Shown here: piece after piece, positions 23,041 through 31,200 of the stretch
How positions within the stretch are numbered: position 1 is the first letter of the stretch
How the letters are laid out: the number at the start of each line of letters is the position of its first letter
DNA from: Candidatus Woesearchaeota archaeon
Lineage (GTDB): Archaea; Nanobdellota; Nanobdellia; Woesearchaeales; ARS49
Assembly: GCA_016215315.1 (NCBI GenBank)
Contig: JACRKG010000021.1
Span: 1 to 53,202, forward strand
Direction: 5' to 3'
DNA length: 53,202 bases
Position numbers and translations under genes: made by a program
Notes under the pieces: model-generated
What the model was told of the DNA's origin: nothing
Databases searched by the model: none
What the model saw: the letters and a program-made list of their open reading frames with translations, nothing else

Positions 23041-25551
23041 TTACCTCAACACATAAGCACTAAAAGTAAACGTGTATCCTGAATCATTAACTCTAACTCT
23101 TTCTCCTGCATGATCATCATACCATTGATCGCAAACTGCTCTTTGCAATGTTGGTCTTACAATTCTTGATTTTGCTCCCCTAGCTTTTAATGCTTTTTCT
23201 ATTCCTTCAGTCACAAACCTTCTAGGAACTATTAGTGGAACACCAACTTGCCTTGCATAAGTTTGGAAGTATTCTACCCAAGCATCATCTGTTGCTAAGT
23301 TTGTACTGTCATATTTTCTGTAAGTAACAATTCCTTTGTCAGTTAGTATTGCAAGTGTTCTTCCTACTTTTTTATCAGCGCTTATATAAATTACTTTTTT
23401 GTTATTATCAATCGTGTTGGCAACTGATGCAAAATCATTTGCTCCGCCAGTTATATCTGTGCATGAATGACTTACTACGCCCATATTCATGCGTTCTATT
23501 GGATTTTTGCTGTCGTAAAATGTTATTTGCTGGGAATTCATTTCTAAAATTCCCACTTTTGACTTCAATTTTGTTAAGTGGTGTTTTGCTTCGATTACTA
23601 AGTATTGTTTGTCTTCAGGAATTTGAATTTTTGAAATCATTTCAAAAACAGCTTCAGCTTTCTTAACTAGATTGGCTTCTCTAGGAACAGCTATTTTTGC
23701 TTCTAATTGCTCTATACATCTCAAGAAACTACTGTACTCGCTTTGTGATTCTTCTTCTAATTTTTCCTTTAATTTCTCGCTAACACTTACATCATAAGTT
23801 TTTGATAACCCTTTCTTCCATTCTTGAACTCCTTTTACTTTTCCTTCTAATGCTTTGTTGCCTGGCAAGTTATCAATATGTTCTTGCACCTTTGATGGGT
23901 CTTCAAAATAAATTTTTAATAAATTCTCTAATTCTTCTTTGAAAATGCAACGTGAATCATTGAAATAGGTTATTACATTAAGAATTTCCTCATCAACTCT
24001 TATTGTTCTGTTTGCTTTTTTATTAAATAAATCATCTAAAGGAGCATAATAAACATCTTCTATTGCCCTGTTAAATGCTTCAAATCTTGCAAGCTCTACT
24101 TTTCTATCTAGTTCTTCTAAAAATTTTCTTTCTCCTCTCGCATCAAGAAGTCCTTCCACTTCAGGTCTCGGCTGCTCTTCTGGTTTTTCTAAAGGCAATT
24201 TATGAACTTCTTTTTTCATCCAATCGCTTTTGAATGTTCTGCCTTGAGTAAACATGTAATACTTGAATACTTTAGGGAATATTTCATCAAAATTAATATT
24301 CGGGTGTCTTTTTAAGAATTGAATTACTCCAATTATACTTTCATCAACTGATGAGTAATCTACAGTCAACAAGTTTTCCAGAGCTCTGTTGAAATTGTCC
24401 ATTGTTCTTCTTTGAGTGTCATAAGAATACTTGTTCTGTCCTTCAACAACGTTTATTGCTTCGCCTAATTTTAGAATTGTGTTTATTTGTCCTTTTATCC
24501 CAACACCAGGCAATTTATCTAGATCACTTAAGTATTCAAGAACTATTTTGGAGTCTAGACGGTGAAAACTTCCTGCATTTTTCAGTCTACTTACTAACAA
24601 TTTATCTTTTTTATCGAAGAGATATTTCATAATATCTAATTTTTTATCATCTCTGAATTTCCAAAAATTACCATACACACTAATTAAATCCAGGAAAAAC
24701 TTCTCCTTATGCTCTGATTTTAGCAAGTATTCTAGAAAAAATTTTCTGTGTCCTCCTTTAGGCATCCGTTCCAGTGCTTGAGTTATGTTTTGTGGCTCCC
24801 AACCATCACTTAAAAGAATTAAATAAATCTTTTGAGTGTTAGACAAATCAAAGTACTCAAATAAACCTTTCTTTTGACTACGCAAGCCCAGTAATCTTGT
24901 TGTTTCTTCCCACTCTTTTTCTTTTTCTGCGCTGTTGAAGTGGTTTATAGCGTCATTCATCTCTGAAGGGTTAGCATATTTTTCTGGTGATTCCGTCATT
25001 ACTTTGAATAGTTGTTCATATTTTTTTTCTAAAACATCTTTCAAGTTAATTATTGATATCGCATCTAATAACCATTTAGGTTCTTTAACTTGGTCTTTTA
25101 TTGCGTGAAGAAAATCATAAATTGCCTCCCGGTTGGGATTATGGTCCAAAGAATCTAGCAAGCCGGGCAAATCTTTCTGCACATTTTTTCCAAATTCTTT
25201 TTTCTTGCTTAAGTGATCTTTCCAAACTTTGCCAGAAACATACTCTGGAATAAAAGGAAGTGATAATGCAGTACCAACCGCGCCTAAACTTATTAGTGTT
25301 GCAGTCATAAGTTGATATCCGCCAAAATAAGCACTTGATATGCCAGCACCTAAAGTTGTTAAAGATGCGGCAGGAAAAATAACTTTTGCTTGTTTTAAGT
25401 TCTTCTTAACATTCCAAACCTTATCTTCAAAAGTGATTGTGCTTTTTTCTTTTAAGAAATCTTCAAGATTTTTTCTTTTATTTTTAGTTTTATCTTGTTC
25501 TGTTTTATGAGTTTCTTTTTCCTTTGCTTCAATTACTACAGTATCACTCAT
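23041..25551 (-). CDS. Large 836-residue membrane-associated protein of unknown function
   Basis: An acidic/basic N-terminus is followed by two hydrophobic helices (about residues 55-75 and 80-103). A long helical region (about 120-660) has repeated Leu/Lys/Asp patterns reminiscent of helical-repeat scaffolds. A distinct C-terminal domain follows: VVSHSCTDITGG, NNKKVIYISADKKVGRTLAIL, then FQTYARQVGVPLIVPRRF. The conserved-looking Cys-Thr-Asp and Gly pairs suggest an enzyme or nucleotide-binding fold, but I cannot name it. TTGGAGGAAGCTC precedes the ATG, and the upstream AbrB-like micro-gene overlaps its start by eight bases. Confidence 0.6.
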   Translation of the reverse strand: MSDTVVIEAKEKETHKTEQDKTKNKRKNLEDFLKEKSTITFEDKVWNVKKNLKQAKVIFPAASLTTLGAGISSAYFGGYQLMTATLISLGAVGTALSLPFIPEYVSGKVWKDHLSKKKEFGKNVQKDLPGLLDSLDHNPNREAIYDFLHAIKDQVKEPKWLLDAISIINLKDVLEKKYEQLFKVMTESPEKYANPSEMNDAINHFNSAEKEKEWEETTRLLGLRSQKKGLFEYFDLSNTQKIYLILLSDGWEPQNITQALERMPKGGHRKFFLEYLLKSEHKEKFFLDLISVYGNFWKFRDDKKLDIMKYLFDKKDKLLVSRLKNAGSFHRLDSKIVLEYLSDLDKLPGVGIKGQINTILKLGEAINVVEGQNKYSYDTQRRTMDNFNRALENLLTVDYSSVDESIIGVIQFLKRHPNINFDEIFPKVFKYYMFTQGRTFKSDWMKKEVHKLPLEKPEEQPRPEVEGLLDARGERKFLEELDRKVELARFEAFNRAIEDVYYAPLDDLFNKKANRTIRVDEEILNVITYFNDSRCIFKEELENLLKIYFEDPSKVQEHIDNLPGNKALEGKVKGVQEWKKGLSKTYDVSVSEKLKEKLEEESQSEYSSFLRCIEQLEAKIAVPREANLVKKAEAVFEMISKIQIPEDKQYLVIEAKHHLTKLKSKVGILEMNSQQITFYDSKNPIERMNMGVVSHSCTDITGGANDFASVANTIDNNKKVIYISADKKVGRTLAILTDKGIVTYRKYDSTNLATDDAWVEYFQTYARQVGVPLIVPRRFVTEGIEKALKARGAKSRIVRPTLQRAVCDQWYDDHAGERVRVNDSGYTFTFSAYVLR

Positions 25552-25699
25552 GAGCTTCCTCCAAAACGTTTATTGTTAGTTCTACTATTGTTTTTGGCTT
25601 TAATTCTCCTCTGAGTAATTTAGGAATAACAATTATAGAATTCACTCCGTGCTTTGCTATTTTCTTTCTAATTGTGAAAGTTTTCATGAATTGCGTCAT
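25544..25699 (-). CDS. AbrB-like micro-protein overlapping the 836-residue gene
   Basis: 51 residues, beginning MTQFMKTFTIRKK and continuing with a swapped-hairpin-like pattern (IAKHGVNSIIVIPKLLRGELKPKTIVELTI) of AbrB/MazE-type proteins. Its TGA lies eight bases inside the next gene, whose ribosome site is within this frame, so the pair is coupled. GTATAAAA about 27 nt upstream marks a leaderless promoter, and a perfect inverted repeat lies between that TATA and the ATG, as expected for autorepression. A small DNA-binding regulator is inferred. Confidence 0.6.
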   Translation of the reverse strand: MTQFMKTFTIRKKIAKHGVNSIIVIPKLLRGELKPKTIVELTINVLEEAHE

Positions 25700-25702
25700 T
25701 GT

Positions 25703-25722
25703 AATAAAATTGTAATTTTATT
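25703..25722. promoter_or_regulatory. Inverted repeat between TATA and start of the AbrB-like gene
   Basis: AATAAAAT-TGTA-ATTTTATT is a perfect 8-bp inverted repeat situated exactly between TTTTATAC (the minus-strand TATA) and the ATG at 25699. A protein bound here would block transcription, so it is a good candidate operator for the AbrB-like protein. Confidence 0.5.
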
Positions 25723-25750
25723 GTATAAAAAACACAAGTTCTTTATAAAA

Positions 25751-25790
25751 TTAACTACTCAAAAGTAGTTAAAAATAGAAAGGTTTAAAT
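25751..25790 (+). promoter_or_regulatory. Palindromic upstream site plus TATA, site 2
   Basis: TTAACTACT-CAAA-AGTAGTTAA (25751-25772) is a perfect 9-bp inverted repeat. It is followed by the A-rich spacer ending in GAAA and the TATA GGTTTAAATA (25781 on), the same spacing as at sites 1, 3 and 4. Confidence 0.7.
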
Positions 25791-25858
25791 AGTAGTTGTA
25801 CTTAATATCAATAAAATCAGTAACAAAAGAAGAAATAAATAAACTTGAGGAATAAAAA

Positions 25859-26596
25859 ATGTACACACCTTACAGAAGAAATAGAGCACCAAGATTATTA
25901 GTTGGCGCTTTAACTGGCTTATTAGTTTTAGGAGCTGGTTATGCTGGTTGGTCTGCTTTAATGACTGAAAGAAGAAGACCTGTAAATTACAGTGCTCAAG
26001 AATGCGCCGATAAATTAATGAATTCTAACAATTATCAAATCAACAAAATACCTTTAAGTTGGGGTACAAGATTCAATGTTTTGGTTAATGGAGAAAAAGT
26101 AGGAACAATTGATGAACAAGTATTAAGTTGGGGAAAACATTTTGATTTTTATGCTGGCAACAGCCAAAAAAAGATAGGTCATGCAGACGAAAGAGTTATC
26201 TCTTTTGGACTAGTGGCAGATGTTTTTAATGAAAATGGCACTCAAATAGGAAAACTTGACGAAAAAGTTCTAAAATTTTTAGATCCTGGACACACAATAA
26301 GAGTTTATGATAAAGATGGAAAATTATTAGCAGTATCAAACGAAAGAGCTCTTACTATGACTCACACAACAACTATTTACGATTCTAGCGAAAAAAATGA
26401 ATTGGGAGGCACAGTAGAAGAATACTTCAGAAATAATTTTCAAGTAAACTTAAATTCTGGAGAAGAAACAAAACCTGAAATTTTAGACAGAAGATTTGTG
26501 CTAGCACTAGTGGCAATGGAATATGAATTAGATCAAAGAGAAAAAGAACAAAAAGCGGAAGAAGAAAGAAAACGCAAAAAAGATGATAAAGATTAA
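25859..26596 (+). CDS. Membrane-anchored LURP-one/tubby-like repeat protein
   Basis: 245 residues. A basic N-terminus precedes one membrane helix (about residues 13-33, LLVGALTGLLVLGAGYAGW). The outer or inner domain (about 60-195) has three repeats of a beta unit ending in G-x-(I/A/L)-DE-x-V-(L/I): GTIDEQVLSWG, GHADERVISFG, GKLDEKVLKF. This resembles the LURP-one/scramblase-type beta fold (YxjI family). The C-terminus is a charged helix (EKEQKAEEERKRKKDD). TTGAGGA precedes the ATG and the promoter carries palindromic site 2. Membrane lipid or signal binding is a guess. Confidence 0.5.
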   Translation: MYTPYRRNRAPRLLVGALTGLLVLGAGYAGWSALMTERRRPVNYSAQECADKLMNSNNYQINKIPLSWGTRFNVLVNGEKVGTIDEQVLSWGKHFDFYAGNSQKKIGHADERVISFGLVADVFNENGTQIGKLDEKVLKFLDPGHTIRVYDKDGKLLAVSNERALTMTHTTTIYDSSEKNELGGTVEEYFRNNFQVNLNSGEETKPEILDRRFVLALVAMEYELDQREKEQKAEEERKRKKDDKD

Positions 26597-26620
26597 AAAT
26601 ATCGCAGGAGGAAATCAAAA

Positions 26621-26899
26621 ATGGTAGTAAACCCAAAGAATTTATTAGAAACAATAACTCAAGATGAACAAAAAGTTTTGAGAGAATTAGAAGGACAAAT
26701 CGATCAATACCTAATAGCAGATTTCGATGGTGAAGGAGCTGTAAGTTTTGGTCTTCCTAAAGAATGGAGCAAATTACGAAAAGTAGCAACAAACCAATTA
26801 ATAGAAAAGTACAAAAAAGAAGGTTGGTGGGTTGAACTTGTTTGTGATCAAAGAGAAGGAAATCATCTCCAATTCACATATGATCCTAAGAGTGAATAA
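26621..26899 (+). CDS. Small soluble unknown protein
   Basis: 92 residues, alpha/beta composition (LIADFDGEGAVSFGLPKEWSKL, later GWWVELVCDQREGNHLQFTYD). CGCAGGAGGAAA gives a strong ribosome site. It is 24 bases after the LURP-one-like gene and probably cotranscribed. No family recognised; the fold pattern (beta hairpin, helix, amphipathic beta) is like small virion or toxin-related proteins but this is not evidence of function. Confidence 0.55.
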   Translation: MVVNPKNLLETITQDEQKVLRELEGQIDQYLIADFDGEGAVSFGLPKEWSKLRKVATNQLIEKYKKEGWWVELVCDQREGNHLQFTYDPKSE

Positions 26900-26974
26900 A
26901 AAATAGTACAAATTACCCGCGGATTGGGGAAGTAAAATAAAGAATCCGAAGTGGCTTCTTCTCAACATTCTTAC

Positions 26975-27005
26975 TTAATAAACTTTATTAAAACCTTATA
27001 AATAA
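26975..27005 (+). promoter_or_regulatory. Promoter block shared with the gene at 30629
   Basis: TTAATAAACTTTATT, then AAAACCTTATAAATAA. It matches the block at 30552-30582 at 28 of 31 positions and includes an inverted repeat (AATAAA-C-TTTATT) just upstream of the TATA. Confidence 0.55.
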
Positions 27006-27047
27006 AATGATCTAACTACAACAAATAAAGTGTAGAGGAGAAAAAAA

Positions 27048-27638
27048 ATGGCAATAAACAATATTAACAAACTAGAAGAAGTAAATCCAGATGATAAATT
27101 TGACCAAAATTTAGATCAAATAATCAAAGTTCAAGAAGGACCAATCACAAGTCAAGACACAACTAACGTTCAAAAAACACCTAGCAAAAAAAAGGTAACA
27201 AAAGCTAAAGACGAAACAGAAGAAGTTGTTGAAGAAACAATAGAATATAATTATGAACCTCACAACCAAGAACCTTCTTTTGCGAGTAAAGTTAGTGAAG
27301 GACTACAAGGCATTCCAGCAATATTAGCTTGTACTGCTGCATCTTACTTTTTAGGACTTACTGAACTTTCAGATAAAATAAAACCATACTTAGTTAATAA
27401 CGATTTAAATTTCGGATATCATCTAGCAGCAGGTTCAGGATTGCACGCAGGATGGACTCGTAAAGGATCAAGAAAATTAATTTCTTTACTAACATTTACT
27501 GTAGCATGCGCTCCAGAAATAATGTTATACACATCACAACCAAATCCTGACATGAAATTAATTGGTGCAACTGTCGGATTAAAAGCAGTTGGTTATGGCG
27601 CAGGATACATTGTTGGAAAAATTTTTAGTTGGACTTAA
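27048..27638 (+). CDS. Membrane protein with disordered N-terminus
   Basis: 196 residues. The first about 85 are charged and low in complexity (TPSKKKVTKAKDETEEVVEE). Three or four short hydrophobic segments follow (IPAILACTAASYFLGL, LISLLTFTVACAPEIML, KLIGATVGLKAVGYGAGYIVG). GTAGAGGAG is the ribosome site after a leader of about 20 nt. It lies six bases before the transketolase genes but its promoter block is shared with the glycine-rich membrane gene at 30629. No function known. Confidence 0.55.
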   Translation: MAINNINKLEEVNPDDKFDQNLDQIIKVQEGPITSQDTTNVQKTPSKKKVTKAKDETEEVVEETIEYNYEPHNQEPSFASKVSEGLQGIPAILACTAASYFLGLTELSDKIKPYLVNNDLNFGYHLAAGSGLHAGWTRKGSRKLISLLTFTVACAPEIMLYTSQPNPDMKLIGATVGLKAVGYGAGYIVGKIFSWT

Positions 27639-27644
27639 TAAAAA

Positions 27645-28478
27645 ATGAGAGAATTAAAAAATCAAGAATGGCTCAGCAATAAAGCTAATGAATTGCGTAT
27701 TGAAATTCTTAAGATGGTAAATAAATCTCAAGGAGGCCATATTGGCGGAGCTTACTCAGTTATTGATGTAATGACTGCACTATATTTTAATGTTCTAAAT
27801 TATGATCCAAAAAATCCTTCATGGTCTGATAGAGATAGGTTAGTATTCAGCAAAGGTCATGGATGTTTAGCACTTTACACAGTACTTGCAGAAGTAGGAT
27901 ATTTTGGAAAAGAGAATTTAGACAAGTATTGCGTTGATGAAGGATTATTAGGAGGACATCCTGAGAGAGGATTAATTCCAGGAGTGGAAGTTTCTTCAGG
28001 TTCATTAGGTCACGGAGTTTCTTTTGGTGTTGGAATGGCTTTAGCAGCAAAAATAGACAAAAAACAATACAAAACTTATGTAGTGATTAGTGATGGTGAA
28101 TTAAACGAAGGAAGTACTTGGGAAGGATTCATGGCAGGAGCACAATTCAAACTTGACAATTTAACAGTAATAATTGACAGCAACAAACATATTTCTTTAG
28201 GAAGAACTGAAGACATAATGAATGTAGAACCTTTACCAAAAAGATTAGAAAGTTTTGGTTGGAATGTTCAAGACATTGACGGGCACAGTATGAGTGAAAT
28301 ATTAAATGCACTAGATGCAACTCAATACTCTCAAGGAAAACCTAACGCAATTGTTGCTAACACAATTAAAGGTAAAGGAGTTTCTTTTATGGAAAATGCT
28401 ACAAAATGGCATTACAGAAGACCTAAAGGCGATGAATTTCCTAACGCACTAGCAGAATTGGAGGCATTACTAAAATGA
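27645..28478 (+). CDS. tktA: Transketolase, N-terminal (thiamine-pyrophosphate) subunit
   Basis: 277 residues, the size of the archaeal split subunit. TPP-binding landmarks: KGHGCLALYTVLAEVGYF, SGSLGHGVSFGVGMALAAK, and the GDG-like motif VISDGELNEGSTWEGFMAG. TIKGKGVSFMENATKWHYRRP closes the domain. With the C-terminal subunit it transfers two-carbon units between sugar phosphates in the non-oxidative pentose pathway, supplying ribose 5-phosphate. Its end overlaps the next gene by four bases. Confidence 0.92.
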   Translation: MRELKNQEWLSNKANELRIEILKMVNKSQGGHIGGAYSVIDVMTALYFNVLNYDPKNPSWSDRDRLVFSKGHGCLALYTVLAEVGYFGKENLDKYCVDEGLLGGHPERGLIPGVEVSSGSLGHGVSFGVGMALAAKIDKKQYKTYVVISDGELNEGSTWEGFMAGAQFKLDNLTVIIDSNKHISLGRTEDIMNVEPLPKRLESFGWNVQDIDGHSMSEILNALDATQYSQGKPNAIVANTIKGKGVSFMENATKWHYRRPKGDEFPNALAELEALLK

Positions 28479-29398
28479 GGGATGCATTCAGTGCTGAATT
28501 ATGCAACATTGCAGAAAAAGATTCTGAAGTTATTTTTTTAACTGGAGATATAGGATATCAAGTTTTTGATAATTACGTTTCAAAATTTCCTGACAGATTT
28601 TTTAACATGGGTGTTGCTGAAGCAAGCATGATAACAACTGCTGCAGGTTTAGCTCATAGCGGTAAAAAACCTTTTGTTTACACAATAATTCCTTTCTTAA
28701 CAATGCGAGCTTATGAACAAATAAGAGTCGATGTTTGCATAAATAATCATCCACTAAAAATTGTCGGAGTTGGCGGAGGAGTTGCTTACGGCCACTTAGG
28801 ACCAACACATCACGCAACAGAAGACGTTGCAATAATGAGAGCTTTGCCCAACATGACAGTAATAGTTCCTTCAGATCCTAGTGAAACAAGAAAAGCAGTA
28901 ATTGCAGCCTACCAACACAATGGTCCAGTTTATGTTAGGTTAGGAAAAAACAAAGAACCAGATTTGAAAAGATATAATTATGATACTTACCAATTAGGAA
29001 AAGCAGCCGTAATGAGAGAAGGAAAAGAAATAGGAATTATTTCTTGCGGCCCAGTAATGAACGAAGTTCTCAAGGCTGCAGATGAATTATCAAAAGAAGG
29101 ATTAGAAAGCACAGTATTAAACATGCACACAATTAAACCTTTAGATGTTGAAGCAATAAAAAAATTAGCAGACCAAGTAAATGTTTTAGTTAGCGTTGAA
29201 GAACACAACATAATTGGCGGCTTAGGTAGCGCTGTTTCTGAAGTATTAGCAGAAAGCGGTAAAGGAAAAACATTCAGAAGACTTGGAATTAGAGATACAA
29301 TTTGTCACGGTGTTGGAAGTCAAGAATATCATTACAAAAAACAAGGAATAAATGCTGAATCAATAAAAAACACAATAAAAGAGTTATATCTAAAATAA
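28475..29398 (+). CDS. tktB: Transketolase, C-terminal subunit
   Basis: 307 residues. The pyrimidine-binding domain begins with a Glu-containing motif (FNMGVAEASMITTAAGLA), GVGGGVAYGHLGPTHHATEDVAIMRALP follows, and the C-terminal domain contains EEHNIIGGLGSAVSEVL. Together with the preceding subunit it forms the complete split transketolase usual in archaea. Coupled by an ATGA overlap. The typical length and intact motifs support an active enzyme. Confidence 0.92.
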   Translation: MRDAFSAELCNIAEKDSEVIFLTGDIGYQVFDNYVSKFPDRFFNMGVAEASMITTAAGLAHSGKKPFVYTIIPFLTMRAYEQIRVDVCINNHPLKIVGVGGGVAYGHLGPTHHATEDVAIMRALPNMTVIVPSDPSETRKAVIAAYQHNGPVYVRLGKNKEPDLKRYNYDTYQLGKAAVMREGKEIGIISCGPVMNEVLKAADELSKEGLESTVLNMHTIKPLDVEAIKKLADQVNVLVSVEEHNIIGGLGSAVSEVLAESGKGKTFRRLGIRDTICHGVGSQEYHYKKQGINAESIKNTIKELYLK

Positions 29399-29400
29399 TT

Positions 29401-29433
29401 TTTAGTTTATAGTTCAGGGTTTACAGGTTGATA
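29401..29433 (+). repeat. GTTTATAG/TTTACAGG short repeat
   Basis: TTTAGTTTATAGTTCAGGG, then TTTACAGGTTGAT. The same two blocks in the same order occur on the minus strand at 48724-48762, six bases farther apart. It follows the transketolase stop. Confidence 0.5.
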
Positions 29434-29504
29434 ATTATTTCTCTTTATTTTTAATTTTCTATAAACCAAAAAATTTAAATAGTATGTCTCAGATATACCA
29501 ATTT

Positions 29505-30056
29505 ATGGCTAGTTTAAGTAAAGAAGAAAGTGTTTTAGAATCAATATTAGAGAATAGTCCTCTAAAAGAGTGGCATTTTAATAAAATAGTCAGAGAAGCA
29601 AAAGTGACAAAAGCGGTGGCTAACAAGTGGCTTAAAAAGTACATGAACAGCGGATTAATAAAAAGAATCAAAGAAAGAGGCAAATTCTCATATTTTACTG
29701 TTGGAAGTAATAACCCTGTTTATTATTCATTAAAAAGAGTTTATATACTGGAACAAATTCACAAAAGTGGCTTGCTTGCAAAATTATTATCTCTTAAAAA
29801 TGCTAAAACAATAATTATTTTTGGCAGTATTATACGAGGAGATTGGTACAAAGATTCAGATATCGATATTTTTATTTATGGCAAAATAGATGATTTTGAT
29901 AAAAACTCCTATGAGTTAAAGCTCAGAAAAAATATAGAATTGCATGTTTTTGAAGAGAAAAAAGAAATTCAAGAAGTTAAAACAGGATTGATAAAAAATA
30001 TCATAAATGGATACTTAGTAAAAGGACAAATACAAGACGTAGTCGAGGTAGCATAA
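29505..30056 (+). CDS. Winged-helix plus MNT-type nucleotidyltransferase
   Basis: 183 residues from the ATG that sits about 29 nt after TTTAAATA; an earlier ATG overlaps the TATA itself and is rejected. An N-terminal winged-helix domain (EWHFNKIVREAKVTKAVANKWL) is joined to a minimal nucleotidyltransferase domain with GSIIRGDWYKDSDIDIFIY (GS-x-DxD pattern). Such MNT proteins pair with HEPN proteins as toxin-antitoxin or RNA-modifying units; the next gene is a HEPN-like protein overlapping by one base. The winged helix suggests autoregulation. Confidence 0.75.
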   Translation: MASLSKEESVLESILENSPLKEWHFNKIVREAKVTKAVANKWLKKYMNSGLIKRIKERGKFSYFTVGSNNPVYYSLKRVYILEQIHKSGLLAKLLSLKNAKTIIIFGSIIRGDWYKDSDIDIFIYGKIDDFDKNSYELKLRKNIELHVFEEKKEIQEVKTGLIKNIINGYLVKGQIQDVVEVA

Positions 30057-30535
30057 TGAAAATCACAATAGATGATCTAGATAAAACATATCAAGTATGT
30101 ATGAGCACAGGAAAGTTCAGAGAGAAAGTAAAAGATCTCGAATTAATAAAGTCACTAAAATTTGTGGCTGAAAAAGGAATTGAGTTTATCAACAGAAAAT
30201 CAAAAGACATACCAGAGGATAGCACTGATTGGACCTTTGTTTTCAGAGATTATTATGAAGCACTACGAGGCTTAATAGAAGCATTCTTATTATTGGAAGG
30301 CATTGAAGCTGAAATCCATCAATGCAAAAACGCCTATATTTGTTTTAAGCACGGAGAACTAGATTTAGATTGGGAATTTCTTGAAACAATCAGATTGAAA
30401 AGAAATGCCATAAACTATAAAGGACAATTACTAAAATATGATGATTGGAAAATCTTCAAACTAAAATTTACATTACACATTAATGCATTAAAAAAAGAAA
30501 TAGAAAACAAAATTAAAAAACAAACAACTAACTAA
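30056..30535 (+). CDS. HEPN-domain partner of the MNT protein
   Basis: 159 residues, all helical. The HEPN core helices contain DYYEALRGLIEAFLLLEG and the final motif IRLKRNAINYKGQLL. In active HEPN RNases this motif is R-x4-6-H; here the expected His is replaced (RNAIN), so catalysis is doubtful, although in MNT/HEPN pairs this motif is also the target of AMPylation. It overlaps the upstream gene by one base. Likely half of a toxin-antitoxin-like pair, possibly non-toxic. Confidence 0.65.
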   Translation: MKITIDDLDKTYQVCMSTGKFREKVKDLELIKSLKFVAEKGIEFINRKSKDIPEDSTDWTFVFRDYYEALRGLIEAFLLLEGIEAEIHQCKNAYICFKHGELDLDWEFLETIRLKRNAINYKGQLLKYDDWKIFKLKFTLHINALKKEIENKIKKQTTN

Positions 30536-30551
30536 ATCCTAATATTATCTG

Positions 30552-30582
30552 TTAATAAACATTATCAAAACTTTATAAATAA
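30552..30582 (+). promoter_or_regulatory. Promoter block shared with the gene at 27048
   Basis: TTAATAAACATTATC, then AAAACTTTATAAATAA: 28 of 31 positions identical to 26975-27005. The transcript would start near 30605 and use the CGGAGGAAAAG ribosome site. Confidence 0.55.
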
Positions 30583-30628
30583 TACTTAATTTCTACAAAA
30601 AATAAAGTTCATCGGAGGAAAAGATAAA

Positions 30629-30958
30629 ATGAAAAAAGAATGCAAAATAGAATTCAAAAATAGTAAAATGAAAATATATTATTCCTGCAAAGCAGAAAAA
30701 GCAATAGCAATGGGCGGATTAGGATCATTAGTTGGAGCACTACTAGGAGCAGGAGCAACAGTATATGCAGGTTACGAAATAGGAACCGCAGTAAATAATT
30801 ACGTAGGACTAACAAATACTTTAGGTAGAGGAGTTATAGACCTAATCGCAATGGGAGTTGCAGCAGGACCATGTATGGGAATAGGATTTTACGGAGGCAT
30901 GGGCCTAGGAGCAATAGTTGGAGCAGCAACATACAAAGAACCAACAAGAAAAAAGTAA
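30629..30958 (+). CDS. Glycine-rich two-helix membrane protein
   Basis: 109 residues. The N-terminus is basic with two cysteines (KKECKIEF, YYSCKAEKA). Two glycine/alanine-rich hydrophobic segments (about 29-52 GGLGSLVGALLGAGATVYAG and 70-98 IDLIAMGVAAGPCMGIGFYGG) resemble glycine-zipper helices that oligomerise in membranes. Preceded by CGGAGG. It shares a promoter block with the membrane gene at 27048, so both may respond to the same signal. No family identified. Confidence 0.55.
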   Translation: MKKECKIEFKNSKMKIYYSCKAEKAIAMGGLGSLVGALLGAGATVYAGYEIGTAVNNYVGLTNTLGRGVIDLIAMGVAAGPCMGIGFYGGMGLGAIVGAATYKEPTRKK

Positions 30959-31004
30959 TTTTTATTTATTTTGCTTACGCGTTTCTTAATTTTTTTATTT
31001 TTTA

Positions 31005-31145
31005 ATTTTCAGAGTTTCAGCCGCCATTAATTATGTGCATGATTAGTTTCTTGCTTTTTTGGCGGCATTAACAAATGATAAAAAAAAAGAGTTCTTAGTG
31101 TGCACTTGAAGAACATTTCTGTTATTAATTTCCGCAGCAGCGGTT
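31005..31145 (-). repeat. Three-hairpin repeat, copy lacking hairpin 1 (minus)
   Basis: On the minus strand: CCGC-TGCT-GCGG (31143-31132), extended by CTGTT/AACAG, then GTGCAC, then hairpin 3 with GCCGCC (31066-31061) and GGCGGC (31025-31020) around the loop motif ATCATGCACATAATT. Both strands of the stem differ from GCCTCC/GGAGGC in the full copies but still pair completely. Confidence 0.7.
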
Positions 31146-31200
31146 TTAACAGTCATAAATTATATAGTTTTAAATAGAACATTATTCTTTGTTTAATAAA

